Assembly (NCBI GenBank): GCA_028023455.1
Contig: JAQFVV010012506.1
Coordinates: 2,596,714-2,660,713 of the forward strand
Origin: Epiperipatus broadwayi
Taxonomy: Eukaryota > Onychophora > Udeonychophora > Euonychophora > Peripatidae
DNA: 64,000 nt
Reading direction: 5' to 3'
In this document: positions 1 to 12,867 of the stretch, piece after piece
Layout of the letters: each line of letters begins with the position of its first letter
How positions within the stretch are numbered: the stretch's first letter is position 1
Program-made: the position numbers and the translations under genes
Notes under the pieces: generated by a model
The model's database searches: none
The model's input: the letters and a program-made list of their open reading frames with translations, nothing else
Told to the model about the DNA's origin: nothing

Positions 1-611
1 AATACTGATTATTTAAATTTATGAAATTTTTTGACTATTTTTATAAACTTTTTAAAGAATTCGAGACAAAAAGTTTTTCATCATTTTACAATCTTAATTC
101 ATAAATAGTTTTATTGTTTTTTCAACAAATCTCATGAGGCTAATTAGGTAATTATTGTTTGTGATTTTTAAATGTATTCTTCATTAAATTTGTACATTTT
201 TGACATATTTGTTAAAAGTAAAACTTCAAAAAATGAATGTAATCTTGAAAATAATACTTAATTTTCTTTTAATATTATGTCTGAGAACTTTAAATATTGA
301 TCAGTAAATTACCCAGTTTTAAAGCATTAAAAAATAAAAGATTGCATCAAAATATCTATATAATGAAGATTAAAAACAGGATGTTATATTCTGGTGAATC
401 TTTATCAGAATGAAGCAGCAATGATGTGGTTACATTTTCATACTAAGATTTAAAAAAAGGACAAATGGCTTTACTGCTTGGGAGTTCATAAAAAGTTCAA
501 GTGCCAGAATCAATTATGGGACCTCATGATCCCAAGTCAGATGCTCTATTGCTGTTCCAAACCATGCATGGTATACTAAATAATTAACATTAAGAAGATT
601 GTAATGCGATT
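1..611. other. AT-rich spacer, no gene seen
   Basis: All six frames are closed by frequent stops. Positions 400-560 are less AT-rich than their surroundings and may be an old repeat, but I could not relate this stretch to anything else in the window. Confidence 0.5.
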
Positions 612-895
612 ATATATCTCCAGAACTTTTTACAGCAGTTTTACAAAAAGTATTTATTAATTAAAATAGTGAACTAATAAGTAAAAATCAATTAAGATTA
701 TTTATCTAGATTTTGTGGATGATGTTATTGTTTTAGCAAATTATGCTTCAGATTATCAGGACATCTTGCAAAAACAATTAAATGAAAGCAGAAAAGTAGG
801 ACTAAAGTAATGTTCAATGGATTTTTCCAAAAGAAGAAAATAAAGATTGATAATGAAGATTTTATCATTTACACATACATTCATTTTGCCTTGTC
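612..895 (+). pseudogene. RTE-type LINE reverse transcriptase fragment (first, older copy)
   Basis: This is a decayed piece of a non-LTR retrotransposon reverse transcriptase. Around 700-735 it reads YLDFVDDVIVLA, which corresponds to the catalytic YADD/FADD box (motif C) with the two aspartates kept, followed by QDILQKQLNESRKVGLK, the helix that follows this box in RTE-like LINEs. The DNA parallels the better preserved copy at 1430-1663: both contain the run aactttttacagcag followed by a matching segment. Several stops and frame changes interrupt it, so it is dead. It lies just upstream of the second copy in the same direction. This suggests either two insertions of one family or a partial duplication. 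The assignment to RTE rather than another LINE clade is from memory of motif spacing. Confidence 0.7.
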
Positions 896-982
896 AGGCA
901 ACTGAGAAGAAAGACCATGGTGTTTCCTGATATTAAACTCAGAGGTAAAAACCAATAAACTCACCTTACTGGCTAATGTGAT

Positions 983-1079
983 AAAGAAGATATTAGAAGT
1001 ACAGACCTATCAGCTTTTTATCAGTTTTATAAAGAAGATATTAGAAATTACAGACCTATCAGCCTTTTATCAGTTTTAT
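983..1079 (+). repeat. 48-49 bp tandem duplication inside the LINE
   Basis: Two head-to-tail copies (983-1030 and 1031-1079) both start aaagaagatattaga and end atcagttttat. Translated, the repeated segment is the NYRPIS-LLSVLYK motif of LINE reverse transcriptases. The duplication therefore copied part of the conserved RT N-terminal region and marks where the older upstream sequence meets the open frame. Confidence 0.85.
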
Positions 1080-1663
1080 ACAAAATTTTTACCAAGATAA
1101 TTACAACTCGTCTACAGAGAACATTGGATTTCCACCATCCAAGAAAACAAGCCGAATTTAAAAGTGGTTTTAGTACAGTAGATCATATCCAAGTATTGAG
1201 AGAAGTTGTAGAAAGGACAAATGAATATGAGTTGTCATTATGCTTTGGATTTGTAGATTATGAAAAGGGACTTGATTCTATAAACATTTCTTCAGTGATT
1301 GGCATATATCCAGGATATTTTTATATTTTAAAGAATATTTATAAAAATGCAACAGCAATAATTAGATTACATAATGATACTAGGAAAGCCAACATTGAGA
1401 CGGATGTAAAACAGGGTGACTCGATATCTTCAAAACTTTTTACAGCAGTGCTGTAAGAAGTATTTTGTGGATTAAAATGGGAAACTAAGGGAATGAAAGT
1501 AAATAGAGATTATTTAAGTCATTTAGATTATTCAGATGATGTAGTTATTTTTGCAAATAATGCTATAGAGCTGCAGGAAATATTGAAGGAGTTATCAGAT
1601 GAAAGTGGGAAAGTAGGACTAAAAATAAATGTTAAAAAGACCAAAGTAATGTTCATTATTTAA
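1031..1663 (+). pseudogene. RTE-type LINE reverse transcriptase, nearly open
   Basis: One frame is open from 1031 to 1660 except for a single TAA at 1454-1456, where the family usually has a Glu codon (GAA to TAA is one change). Domains in order: RPISLLSVLYKIFTKIITTRL (fingers), QAEFKSGFSTVDHIQVLRE (template-contact block), the first catalytic block with LCFGFVDYEKGLDSI in place of the usual F-D-x-x-KAFD, RQGD-like block KQGDSISSKLFTAVL, and HLDYSDDVVIFA for the YADD box with both Asp present. It ends in KINVKKTKVMFII and a stop. The endonuclease, the RT C-terminus and the 3' tail are missing, so this is an internal fragment about 210 codons long. It is much less decayed than the other coding remains here, so it is probably a younger insertion. 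Confidence 0.85.
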
Positions 1664-1944
1664 GTGGTCTACAACTTTGAATGTCCTTATCAGCCATTGT
1701 TGAATAATTTTGACTATAACTTTTTTTTTTTACTTTTTTTAAAGTCATTAAATAATTACATTAGAAACAAAGTTAATCTGCTTTTTATATACCCAGGCTA
1801 GTGAATGGCTAATAAAAATTATTCGTGCATTCAATTAAGTGATTTGTGTCAAAGTTGTGAAGGCAGTAAGTTTGACACATCGCGTAAACTGAAATAAGTA
1901 GCTATTTATATTTACTGAATAATGATAAAGATATGTGTAAGAGA
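1664..1944. other. AT-rich spacer after the LINE fragment
   Basis: A poly(T) run near 1721-1740 follows the LINE fragment. There is no coding or structural signal. Confidence 0.45.
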
Positions 1945-2030
1945 TTGTGATATGGGCCAACTGATGAGTGATAGTTCAGCACAAAATATGCATCTTGAGA
2001 ATCATACATCTTTTTCACATCTTTGGCTAT
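1945..2030 (-). repeat. Diverged copy of the 28 kb fold-back family
   Basis: Read on the minus strand, this segment carries gaaaaagat, then a 'catattt..tgctgaac' block, then cactcatcagttggcccat. The same words in the same order occur at 20.48-20.56 kb and 28.23-28.31 kb. Only the central part of the element is recognisable here and no ends can be defined. Confidence 0.55.
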
Positions 2031-2725
2031 ATATATATATTTATGATTACACCCATCCACAAGGTCTCAAATATGGATAGAAACCGATCCCTATCTTTTG
2101 TGAGAGTGGTATAGTGAAAATTGCCCTACAAAAATATTATTTTTTAAAGTTAATCTAATTCTTTTTTTTAATAAATATTTTTTATTATTGTGTTTAGATT
2201 TTAGTTTTGTGTAAAAAGTAATTTATGATATAGTTATTTCTATAGTTACTTTTTTCATGAAAGATTTGCATCTTTTAACTTTATTTATAAGCACGCATAA
2301 TTAATTAAATGCATTGTTGTAAATCATGGCCTAACTCTGTCATTTTTGGTGCTCAAACTTTTTATAAATTCTGAGCAATAAATCATGTAATGACTTTTGA
2401 TTTTATTTATTCTTTTACATTAATGATTTTATAAACTTTGGCAATTTTTTGCATATTTTTTATTGTTTTTGAATTAGTTTAAAGTTCCATTGATAGCTAT
2501 TTTACCATGAATATGTTTGTCATTTATTATAATAGTGCCTTGTTTTGTATAACATTCAAACTATGTAGATTACCTAAATGATTTGATGTCTTTTTTATTG
2601 GAGATTTTTTTCCAATATTGTGTTTGTAGTCCAAGTAGTCAGAAAAAAAACTGACTATAATATGATGTGTTTTTTTTTTTTGCAAATAACATTTTGATGT
2701 TTATCTTACTATAATTGGAAAAAAA
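2031..2725. other. AT-rich spacer, no gene seen
   Basis: Only homopolymer runs and a short (AT)n at 2027-2041 stand out. Confidence 0.5.
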
Positions 2726-2734
2726 CTTAGATTT

Positions 2735-2836
2735 TTTTTCCATATGTTATAGCATCGGCTGGGACGTGAACCCACAACCGTCTGCAACCAACTACTTGCT
2801 TGCAAGGCAGCTGCGATGCTCTCTCGGCTAACAACG
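2735..2836 (-). mobile_element. tRNA-derived SINE, minus strand, with 9 bp target duplication
   Basis: On the minus strand the element starts near GTTAGCCGAGAGAGCATCG, an A-box-like sequence, and carries GGTTCACGTCCC, a good RNA polymerase III B box, about 50 bp further on. Its 3' end on this strand runs into an A-tail, seen on the plus strand as the T run at 2732-2739. The direct repeat cttagattt flanks it at 2726-2734 and 2837-2845, as expected for LINE-assisted insertion. A second copy sits at 62547-62649 in the same orientation. It is not a functional tRNA: the anticodon arm is imperfect and no clean acceptor stem forms. Confidence 0.8.
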
Positions 2837-2845
2837 CTTAGATTT

Positions 2846-5800
2846 GTATGATAATAAATGTAAATATTTTAATTATGTCAAAAATAATAATAAAACTATT
2901 TTAAAAGATTTAATGGTTCAAAAAAGTGTTAATTCTAACATTTTTCTTAATGTATTCCTATCCTCCAAATTTTTATAAAATGGCAACAGACTTCTAACAT
3001 TTTGAAAAATTGTTTTTTAATTAAAGTATTATATTTTGACCATTATTATTTATCATTTTTATTTACTTTGCTTAAAATTATTTTAAATAATATATATATA
3101 TGCACAGTAGGAATTTTTGTACAAAATAAAAACTTGTGTAGAACATAAATACTTAAACAGACAAATAGAAAGAATTTTTATGTAATTGTAATTCACAAAT
3201 GTTTTTTTTTTTTTATAAAGAAAGATAAAAGTTTTAAAGGAAAAAAAATCATATTGATAGAATAGCCTTCTGTGTTTCATTTATTTCATTGGGTTTTACT
3301 AGATTTGAACTCAAGATTTAATATTTAATAAAGTTTTTTACTATTGCTATTCTAAATAAAAATCTCAAAAATTATATATGATTATTCAGAATTGATTTAT
3401 CATAATTACATATTTTTACATTTATTTTTATTTTTGATTATATTATTAATTGCTTTATTAATATTTTTATATTTAATATTTATTGCTGATTTTTTATTAA
3501 ATAGTTAATTAATATCATTACCCCAACATAATTATTAAATTTCATGATGATTTTTTAAGAGGGTGTTTAATTTATCGTGATAATAATATGCTTATCATAT
3601 TTTTAAAAACAGATCTTTATTTCAGTAAGCAAAATGTTAGACTTGATATGACTCCATTTAAAATGATAGTTTTATAAGTGTAATTACAGAGGTCACTAAC
3701 TTTGAAATACATCTTATGCTGTTTAAGTTCATTAAAGAGTGCATTTTCAATAGGTGTCTCTTTGAAAGTTATTTTCAATAGATTATATTTATATTCTGTT
3801 GAATCTAAGATTATTATTAGTGATTATTTTTTGTTAATAGTGCAAAAAATAATACAGCATTAGCAAATATGTTGCATATTAAATATTATTTATAAATAGT
3901 GATATTCTTTCTTTTTTGTTTTCATTACCTCTATTTATTTAAATCATAACTAATCAATTGAACCAGTATTTTTTTAGTCATAATGTCAGTTAATAGTTTT
4001 GCAATTTTGTAGTTATTTAGAATAATTATAATTGTTTATAAATTTCATAAAAGCATTATTCTTTTTATTTAAGCAAAGTAATCAATTTTATAAAAAAATT
4101 ATATTGATAACTCTACAGGAGAATAATATAATAGAATACTACTATTAATATAACATTAAATTTAAAATAAAAGAATAATGTAATGTTTTGTTTGGTATAT
4201 AATCCAGTTTTCATAAGAAGATAAAATTATATAACACAATGAATTCATCATTATTAATAATTATCTACAAAAACAAACAGTGAAATATCAAACCAATAGT
4301 TTTATTCAAAGCTTAAAATTATTCTCTTACTTAATTATCTAAATCAATAGTTTCTTTTTAATTTTTTTTTCACTTATCTTACATAGCTTTTCATCATATC
4401 TTTCAAAATTTTTCAACTTTCCACTTCTTCTGCTTTATAATTTTCTCAATACTTATACACTTTTAACATATGTATTTGAAAACTTCATTGCTAATCTTAT
4501 TTTTCCAAATTATGAATTTTTTCCATGTTTATATTTTCAAACATTTCAGAGTTTATTTATTATCTAATAGTTCAACACATAGAGCTGCATCTCAAATAGA
4601 ACATTTAATAAACTTTTTTTACATCTAACTTACATGAGACAACAATAATTTTTACTTTAATTAAAGCTCAATTACCATTGCTCATGTTTTTAAAAGGCAA
4701 ATTACGAAATTATCCTCTTGCTTTATTAGCTAATCATAGGATGACTATGCGCATGTAAACTGCACAGATGGATATATAGCTAGCAGATTTCTGGATTTTT
4801 TCTCAAAATAATAAAATGAAAGAATAATGTTAATGTAATCAATAGAATAAAATTTTGGGGCTTAAGTTGATAATTGTAAACGCAAATATCACATGGCTTC
4901 CTGAGAAATTATATGATTATTATTTTTCTATGATAGTCCCCAATATATACAATTATTGTTTTCTGTAAGATTTTAATAACTTGGTCTTTAATAAATGCAT
5001 GTTATTATATTTTAAATGATTTTATAATGCATATGTAATTTAATTTCATTTTTATACTAATAGAATTTAAAGCAATAATTATTCTGACATTAAACAAGTT
5101 TAAAATGACTAATGATTTATTTATTGTTATTGGAAAAAAAATCATTTTTTTAATTGTTTTTATTTTCATTAAGTTGAATGATAATAAAAATATATTAATT
5201 TAAACAATTTGAAAATAAATAATATGACAAGTTTATAAAATTATTACTTTAATGTTTTTAAAAAGATATTTTTAAATCTATAATAATCATAAAATTTAAT
5301 AAAAAGTTGTTCTGGAAAACTTTGCTTCTGAGAATCCACCATCTTAACCATTGATTCGATTGTTGAGAACAATGTGAACATATTATGCACTTTTATGTTG
5401 AAAGTGATATTCTGTTTTTGTTTATATGTTATTATAATAATTATTGAAAATAGATAAATACAATTATATTTGGGCCTATTAATAAAAATATTAATTACAT
5501 TATTCTTCACAAAATTTTATATAACTCTATTGACTGTATATTTTTAAAAACAAAACAGTATGCTGAAATATCTACCAATGAATTATTCTTTAAAATTACT
5601 ACTTTTGGATCCAATTTTATTATTAGAGAAAATAATCTTTTTTATGATGAAAAATAATTTGATCACCACAATTATGATTTTAATTTTTTCTCTATCCTAT
5701 TATCAATAAATCATTTTTATAAACTTTCAACCCAACTATCAAGTTGTAATTCTTGCTTCTGCCACACATTTCTAAAACCTTGATTTTTATTTTCTTAAGG

Positions 5801-7225
5801 CCATTCTTAATATCAGCAATAAATTAAATTATAATAAAAACATTCTATTTGTAATAACAAACAAATAAATAAATAACATTGAAAAAGTTTAACAGCAAAT
5901 ACTCTCCTCAAATTTATTTATGTGTATATTATAACAGTTATGAGAACATTATTTATATATCAAAAATAGCTTAATGTATTTTATATAATTTCTTTTTTAC
6001 TGTAGCAACAAATATTGTTTAAATCACTTCAATAAAATATTTTTTACATGGGTAGTACAGATTGTATAAATCTTTTTTTTTAATATTTTAATATAAACAT
6101 TATAAAATCATATTATTAAAGAATGTAATTACTTTGAGACTAAATATAGATCTAAAAATATAATCAATATCTTCATTATACTTACTAATGAAGTAGATTA
6201 TGCAGAGACTGTAAAACTTACTAATGATTCTCAGGAATCAGAGGTTGCTAATTTAAGGTAAATTTTTAAGAAGACATTATTTGAATATGATAAAAAAAGA
6301 AATCATTTCTTATTCAGGTAACAAAATTGTTTCTTTTAAAAGTTAGGTTTTGAATGTGAAAATATTTTTTTAAAAAATTTGTTTCATTTATTTTAATGTT
6401 TATAACAAATAAAATATTAAATCATATATTTTTGCCTAAACATGATTTATTCTTATTACTGAATTCTTAATAAATCCATATAAATATTATCTTTCTTCTA
6501 TACTCCATTAATTTTTATATAGTCTTTTTCAAAAGTTTACAAACTTTACCTCATAATTTTACACATAAATATATATTTTTTCCTGTGATTGACATAGAAA
6601 TAATCACAAACTTTAAAAAAAGATATTGATATATATTATTTAAATGTTACATCTTAAATAAATTTATATACACACACATACAAATTGAAGAGATATCAAA
6701 TCATTAAAGCAACTGTCTACAATTTTCTACCCATTTCTATAGAACTTGAACCAAACTGTGCTCATGTAATCAACTTTTATGTCAGAAGACCAATCATATA
6801 TCAAATATAGCAACTTCATTTCAATTTAAATACCACTAATGCAATTATTTTAATGCTAAATTTTTTATTTTTTAAAATAATGTATTTGTTTTATTTTAAT
6901 AATGTCCATTTCACCAAAAATTCATAAACATTCATGGTAGAGTTATATAAAATCATTTTTTCAAAAAACATTGCACAACCATCATCATCATTTTCTATCA
7001 TTATCATTCCATTGCAAGTTGGTCTCTCCAAATTTATTCCAGTCTTTACAATCTCTATCCTCTCTTTTATATAACACACCAGAAAACTACCTCCTTATTT
7101 CACCTATCTCACATGTGGCTTTTTTCTATGTCTTTTATAATTTCTTGGGGTCCTATTTATAATTTCAACTATCTATCTATTATCATCTCAGTTTTAGTCC
7201 CATCCCAACTTCTTAATTTTTTTTA
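2846..7225. other. Long AT-rich spacer, no gene seen
   Basis: No frame carries a recognisable protein. The short reading frames here have the Phe/Ile/Lys/Asn/Tyr composition expected of random AT-rich DNA. A CAT-rich patch at 6975-7010 gives paired short frames on both strands, which is typical of low-complexity sequence. Positions 3300-3345 contain a weak B-box-like word (gatttgaactc) too poor to call a SINE. Confidence 0.5.
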
Positions 7226-7364
7226 GTATTGTTTGTTTTCTTATCCGTGAATTTTATTCTTGATCTCTTCTTGTTACTTCTAACGTACATCTCTCTGTGC
7301 CTCATTGAGCAATTTGAAGATTTTGTAATGCTCTTCTATTAGATGTCCAACACTCAGAGTTATA
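7226..7364 (-). pseudogene. LINE reverse transcriptase C-terminal fragment
   Basis: The minus strand reads YNSECWTSNRRALQNLQIAQ, a stop, then GTERCTLEVTRRDQE, a stop, then NSRIRKQTI. This matches the segment after the RT domain in RTE/R1-like LINEs, where YGSECW is followed by a helix, an RRMLG-like block and a TRRDR-RN-RIR block. Only about 46 codons with two stops remain. The orientation is opposite to the LINE pieces at 0.6-1.7 kb, so it is a separate insertion. Downstream coding sequence cannot be followed. Confidence 0.7.
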
Positions 7365-10300
7365 AAAAGGAATCATAAAATACATTAAAAATCTTTTTTT
7401 TTCAAATATATTGTTTATAAAGATGTAATAAACTAATGGTTGCACAGCAAATTATATGAACTAAGTTGAAGTGATATCAAATCTTCTAACTGCCTTCTGT
7501 ATTTTTTGTAATATTTTATACATTGTTATATTTGATTGTATTTTTTTGTAAAACATTTTATGCACTTAAAATACTACGAAGATATTTTCTGATCAATATT
7601 TGTAGTTTCTGCAGTAAGAACTGTGTTAGTTTTGTTTTTATTTTCAGTGTTTAAATCTTTATATGTGATATAAGCTCATTAAAAATATTAATTATTTTCT
7701 ATTTGCAGTGGTTTTTTTTTCATCTTTATTTTAAATAATACATTTTTATGAAGTAAAATCTGTCTATCTATTCAATATCTCCACCTAACCATCTGTTTAA
7801 CTGCATGATAGAATTATTACTATGATTTAACATTTTTGTCTTTTTATTTATTTTATGCCCAGTTTACTATGACCTTAAAATTATCAATGAGTGAACATTG
7901 CTATAGACCAGTTTTATTTTGACAGTAATTAAAAAATACAATTGTATTTCTTAAGTCTTTTCTATTGCAAATACAAAACCATTGTTAGTGATTAAAATGT
8001 TTTTGAGAATTAAATTACATTTACATTTATTATAAAAATCAATCTACTCATTCATAGATTAATAGCATCTAATTCCTTTTTTCTATTTAAAAAAGGCTAA
8101 CATTTTTACAGACACTGCACTCTTTGTTAAAGTTGAATACATATTAGATGATAAATGTAAATATCAAATTCTTATTATAAATAACATAGTCTCAGACATA
8201 AAAATTGGGTAAATCAGTAGGTGATCAGTCTTAAAATAGCATATATTATACATGGCAAAAGTTATGTTTCTTAGCATATTTGAAATGATAATTAAGACAC
8301 TAGAAGCAAAATTTCAAAAAAATTGATAGATGAGAAGGAAATAACTTTGAATAAGTAATAATCATAATAATTTAGACAGACAATTGTTATGGATGAATAA
8401 TATTTAGAGTCTCTATACAGAAAAATATGAAATTTGAAAATAAGTGAAAACAAATTATGTCTTGAAGTATACCTTTTCTGGCTTATCTTCTAACAAGTTC
8501 AGACTTAATAGAAAGTGATATACATTCACAAAAATATGAGATGCACATGATGATAAATTAGAAAGAATCATTTCTGCCACAAGTTGGGAAGCTTGGTAAC
8601 TTATATCTGACAATCAATACTAGCAAGTTAGTGTTTAATCAATAGAAATATTTGAAAACTTGTCTGTATAAAAATGCACAATATGTTATTTCATGATCAT
8701 TACTGAATTGAGGCTATTACCATGTAATTTTCTATTTTCTTTGTAGGTATCATTGTATTAAATATTTGTAAAACTTTATAGTTAACTAATGTAATTACAT
8801 ATCAGAGATAATGCTCATGAAGTAAGCATAAAATTCCATGGTAGCAATCCAGTTCTATGATGATGTTTTTATATAGACAAGCTGTCAAATTGCTATTTAG
8901 TTAGTGTTAATTTTCTATTGTTGACATAAATAGAAAATTTTATGGATAGCCCAATTCATCTGCTTCACATGTCAAATTTATCAACCATATATACATGCAG
9001 TTATCATTTCAAGCAGTGTTTCCCAACACAATTATTTCCTCCAATTATCTGAAAAATATATTGATTTGTTTTATGATCTTAATATGATATTTTTAAAAAA
9101 TCTGTATTAATATCAACTGATAAATAATAATGAGAACTTATCTGTTTGAATTTTAAAAGACATTTAGCAATAACCTGTCAAATATTGACATTCGAATATC
9201 AACAAATGGACTTCCAGCAGCTGGCATTATTCTACTTTGTAAAACTATATCTGTAGTGGCAAATAATTATAAAATAATATTATACCAATGGTTGAATGAT
9301 CTATTTATAGAGAATCTGTATTTGATTTCCTTGCAATAAATTTAATGGAATAATAGCCATAAAAATATGTAATTAAATTTAAAGTACTGTCCCTTATCTC
9401 TTAACTATGTAAATATAATAAGAGTACATCAAATTTTGAAATGCATTTTTACACCCAAGCCTACATTTGCATAAGAAAAGTTTCCATGATTTTTAAATTG
9501 AACATATTCTTAAAGTGATAATCATTCAAGGCAATAGTTGTTAAATACTTTTTCTATGTCTAGCTAATAAAGAATGTAAATTTCTAAACATCATTTTAAG
9601 AGATGGTAGTCAAAGCATTAAAAATATTCTATATAATATTTTATGCAGTGGCAAGAATAACATAGTAATCTAGAAGCCAGAAGAATTGAAGTTTTTGGAT
9701 TTTAATTTTTATCAGTTCCAGTTAAAATTCTCACTTTGAAATCTGAATTATATTTAATGTCTGCTTATTTAACTAACAGTAAATTTTTCAAAAAACTACA
9801 TCTCTATTTAACACTAATTAGCACTTAAAATAAATGCTTTTTGTTGTATGACTATTAAAAGTTGTATAATGTAAATAAACTTTCATGTACAAAACATCTA
9901 TTTACAAATATTGATACAAAACTTCTTGATTTACTGAGTTATATATTTTTTTAAAATCAAAATGTTCTCACATTTGTACTCCCAGTACTGTTTTTGCATA
10001 TGTCTGACAACATTAACTGAATCCATAATGTTTTTGCACTATTAAAACCACAACGAATCCAATAATTGCTTACCTATGACTGAAGAAATCTATTTAAAAT
10101 ACTTGAAACTACTTTTTGAAAGCGATAATAATAATAATATTTTATGACATTTACATTGTAGTTAGTCTTTTCTATTTAATTTTAAATTTTTTATAAATTT
10201 AAACTGTAAAAATATTTAAAAATAGATAATACAATTTCATGAATCTATAAACTTCCTTAAAACAGTCATTTATTTTAATGTTCGCATATTGCCAATACAA

Positions 10301-10500
10301 TTTTAAACTTCTCCAAATAATTTTTTATGGTATACAGTATTTCCATTTTTAAGATTACAAAGATTGGGTTAATTTTATTAAGCTAATTGAATCAATATAA
10401 TGATTATATCATTTATAAGTAATCATATCAGTTTTTTACATTTTACTCAAAAGATGATCAATGTTTATTTCAATCTGTTCAAAATATTATTATTATTAGT
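7365..10500. other. AT-rich spacer, no gene seen
   Basis: No exon-like open block, inverted repeat or recognisable element was found. Composition is uniform. Confidence 0.5.
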
Positions 10501-10509
10501 ATCATCATT

Positions 10510-10547
<38 letters not shown>

Positions 10548-10548
10548 A
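10501..10548. repeat. (ATC)n microsatellite
   Basis: About 15 units of ATC with one ATT interruption near the start. Confidence 0.95.
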
Positions 10549-12598
10549 TAACATATGCCTTACATTTATTTAGCAGGTTTGTGATGTAATTCTCTTTTTG
10601 TAGTTTAAATCTAAATTTTTTTTATCTTTCCTTAAATGATTGTCCAAAAGTTATTTAACTTTTACATCCCTATAGTGCAATAGTATTCTGGTACAATACG
10701 AAAGGCATTTTTATTGTACTAGCATAAAGAAATATAAATTTCTAAAAAGGTATTTTATGGTGAATTTGATTATAATTTTCTTTAAAAAGATAGACATCAT
10801 TTCTATTATAAAAAAACATATCAAAAATGTTCTAAAATATAGCAATATTAATTTCTTTCATTTGGGAGTATATGATTAAAGACAGAATATAATGAGTTTG
10901 GGAATTGAGTTTATATGTGTCAGAACTATTTAAACATTAGAAATAGATTAATAATTTTTTAATAGTTCAAAACAATTTCTCAAATATCACTGAATATTGA
11001 TTTTTCAATTTTAATTTGGTATTATTAACTCATAAAATGTTTTAATTTATATAAACTAATAATATATGTTTTTTTTATTGTTCATGTTTTATTATATGTA
11101 TTATGATTATAAAATATATATTAAAGTTAGAATTCAAGCTATTATTATAGATATTGCGAATGGCTTTTAATTATAAACTGTTTCACCAGTTCATTAAAAC
11201 TTTTACTCTAATTTTAAATTGACTGTGAATCATGTTTTTATCTATTTTCAGAATGGCTAAAGATGAAGTTAAATATATTGTTTTTATATAAAATCATATT
11301 AATATCTTTTATGAAAATTGGATTTGATCTATAATTTATTACTATTGTATCAAATGTTTTTAGTTATAAGAAAAAGTATTTAATGTTTATTAATCAGTGA
11401 AATGGAAAATATTGTTTTGAATATGTACTTGAATAAATTAGTAAAGAAATTATTATGAATGTTAAAATTTTCATGAATTAAATTAATTTTTCATTACAGT
11501 ATTATTTTAATAAAACCTCAAAAATAGCAATTATTTTTTAAATGTTTCTATCACTTTTTTTCACTGAAGCAAACATAGTTTGAAATTAAGTTTTTGTTTA
11601 TAAATTTTAAGATATGCCCAATTCCATCAGCTTACTTTTTTGAAGTGATATGTTAGAAAACTATTTTTTTCTTTTTCAAGAATCATTCTCTTTACATTTA
11701 ATCAAATTAGAAAAGTTAGTTTCATAATATTATACATCCTATTCATTAATTTTTAACATATTTCTTATTCATTCTCCATATCTTTCCAAACTAAACATCT
11801 GTGTATCTGTAAATAATTTCTTATTCTCATTTCATTATTCACTTTCATTAACATGTTGGCCCAATTCCCACTTTCAATAATCCAATGCTAACAAGCTCAC
11901 CTTCTTTTTCCATATATTTAATAGTTATATATTTCTTCATTTTTTCATGATTTCCATAATTTCTAAATCTGTCCCTGTTTTAAATAAGCTATTTCTCATC
12001 TATTGTCATAAATATTTCAGATTGAATATGCAGTTTTGTTTTAATTATTACAATAATATATTTTTGATTTTTACATTTATTTTATGTTTTATATTCTTTA
12101 TTAATTATCACCCATTTAATTCAACTCATCTCTATTTTTTTAAAATATTAAAATTATTTTTTACAATCCTATCTTCAGTTATAATTTCCAATGTATCAAA
12201 GCTTTTAACTTGCTCCTATTCTCCTCATATAAAAACACAAGCTGTTTTTAAATAGCTTCAATTGCCATTCAATATCTTTCATGTTTTATTAAAGACTTTT
12301 TTTTCCATATGTTAAATCTCAAATATGGATTTGTTTTTATAAAATTTTACATATTTTATATCTTATAAAAAAATAATGCATTTTTTAAAAATGCATTTTT
12401 ATTATTTTATTCTTGAGAGTTTCTATTTTATTAAAAACATTCTATCTTACTTAAACTAATCTCAACTCCTAAAGAAGTGTAATTGTCTGCAGTTTCTATA
12501 TTCAAATTTTATGATGTTTATCTTTTATCTATTCCTTTCTCATTGATGACTTATTTAATGTTTTTTTTCAACATAAATTATATATAAACCTATTAAGC
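10549..12598. other. AT-rich spacer, no gene seen
   Basis: The stretch from 11700 to 12300 is pyrimidine-rich on the plus strand and gives one 102-codon frame full of Phe, Ile, Leu and Tyr. I treat that frame as composition noise. A short perfect hairpin aatgcattttt/aaaaatgcatt sits at 12376-12400. Confidence 0.5.
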
Positions 12599-12867
12599 AT
12601 ATCAAAATTAGGTTGTATTTATATATTGGACTATTTCCATTATAATATTATGTATTGAATGTCTTTAGAAAAAGATGACTTTATTTAAATATTCCAATTA
12701 CATTCAGCTCTTCATAATAGTAGAATGTAATTGGAATATTTAAATAAAATTATTTTAAAAAAAAAAAACATTCAATACTTACTATTAGATTATGAAATAG
12801 TCCAATATATAAATATAACTAAAATACCATTATCACAAATATTCAGAAAAACACATAATATCAAAAT
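12599..12867. mobile_element. Small fold-back element (family B, short copy)
   Basis: Two arms of about 90 bp (12616-12707 and 12723-12816) are inverted copies separated by about 15 bp. The left arm begins tatttatattggactatttc-like sequence and contains attgaatgtctttagaaa. A non-inverted tail (accattatcacaaatattcagaaaaacaca) follows the right arm. The direct repeat atatcaaaat at 12599-12608 and 12858-12867 is a likely target duplication. The same arms and the same tail flank a larger copy at 26.4-27.07 kb. It encodes no protein, so it must be mobilised by another element. Confidence 0.75.

Noticed and set aside
5244-5510. 88-codon minus-strand frame
   Set aside because: Composition dominated by Ile, Phe, Asn, Tyr and Lys, as expected of random AT-rich sequence; no splice or promoter context.
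6891-7162. Overlapping 62- and 63-codon frames on opposite strands
   Set aside because: Generated by a CAT/ATG-rich low-complexity patch; no motif on either strand.
10501-10548. CRISPR-like array
   Set aside because: A simple trinucleotide repeat without spacers, in a eukaryotic genome.
11947-12255. 102-codon plus-strand frame suggesting a membrane protein
   Set aside because: Hydrophobicity follows from a pyrimidine-rich strand (Phe, Leu, Ile, Ser codons); no homologous motif and no conserved neighbours.
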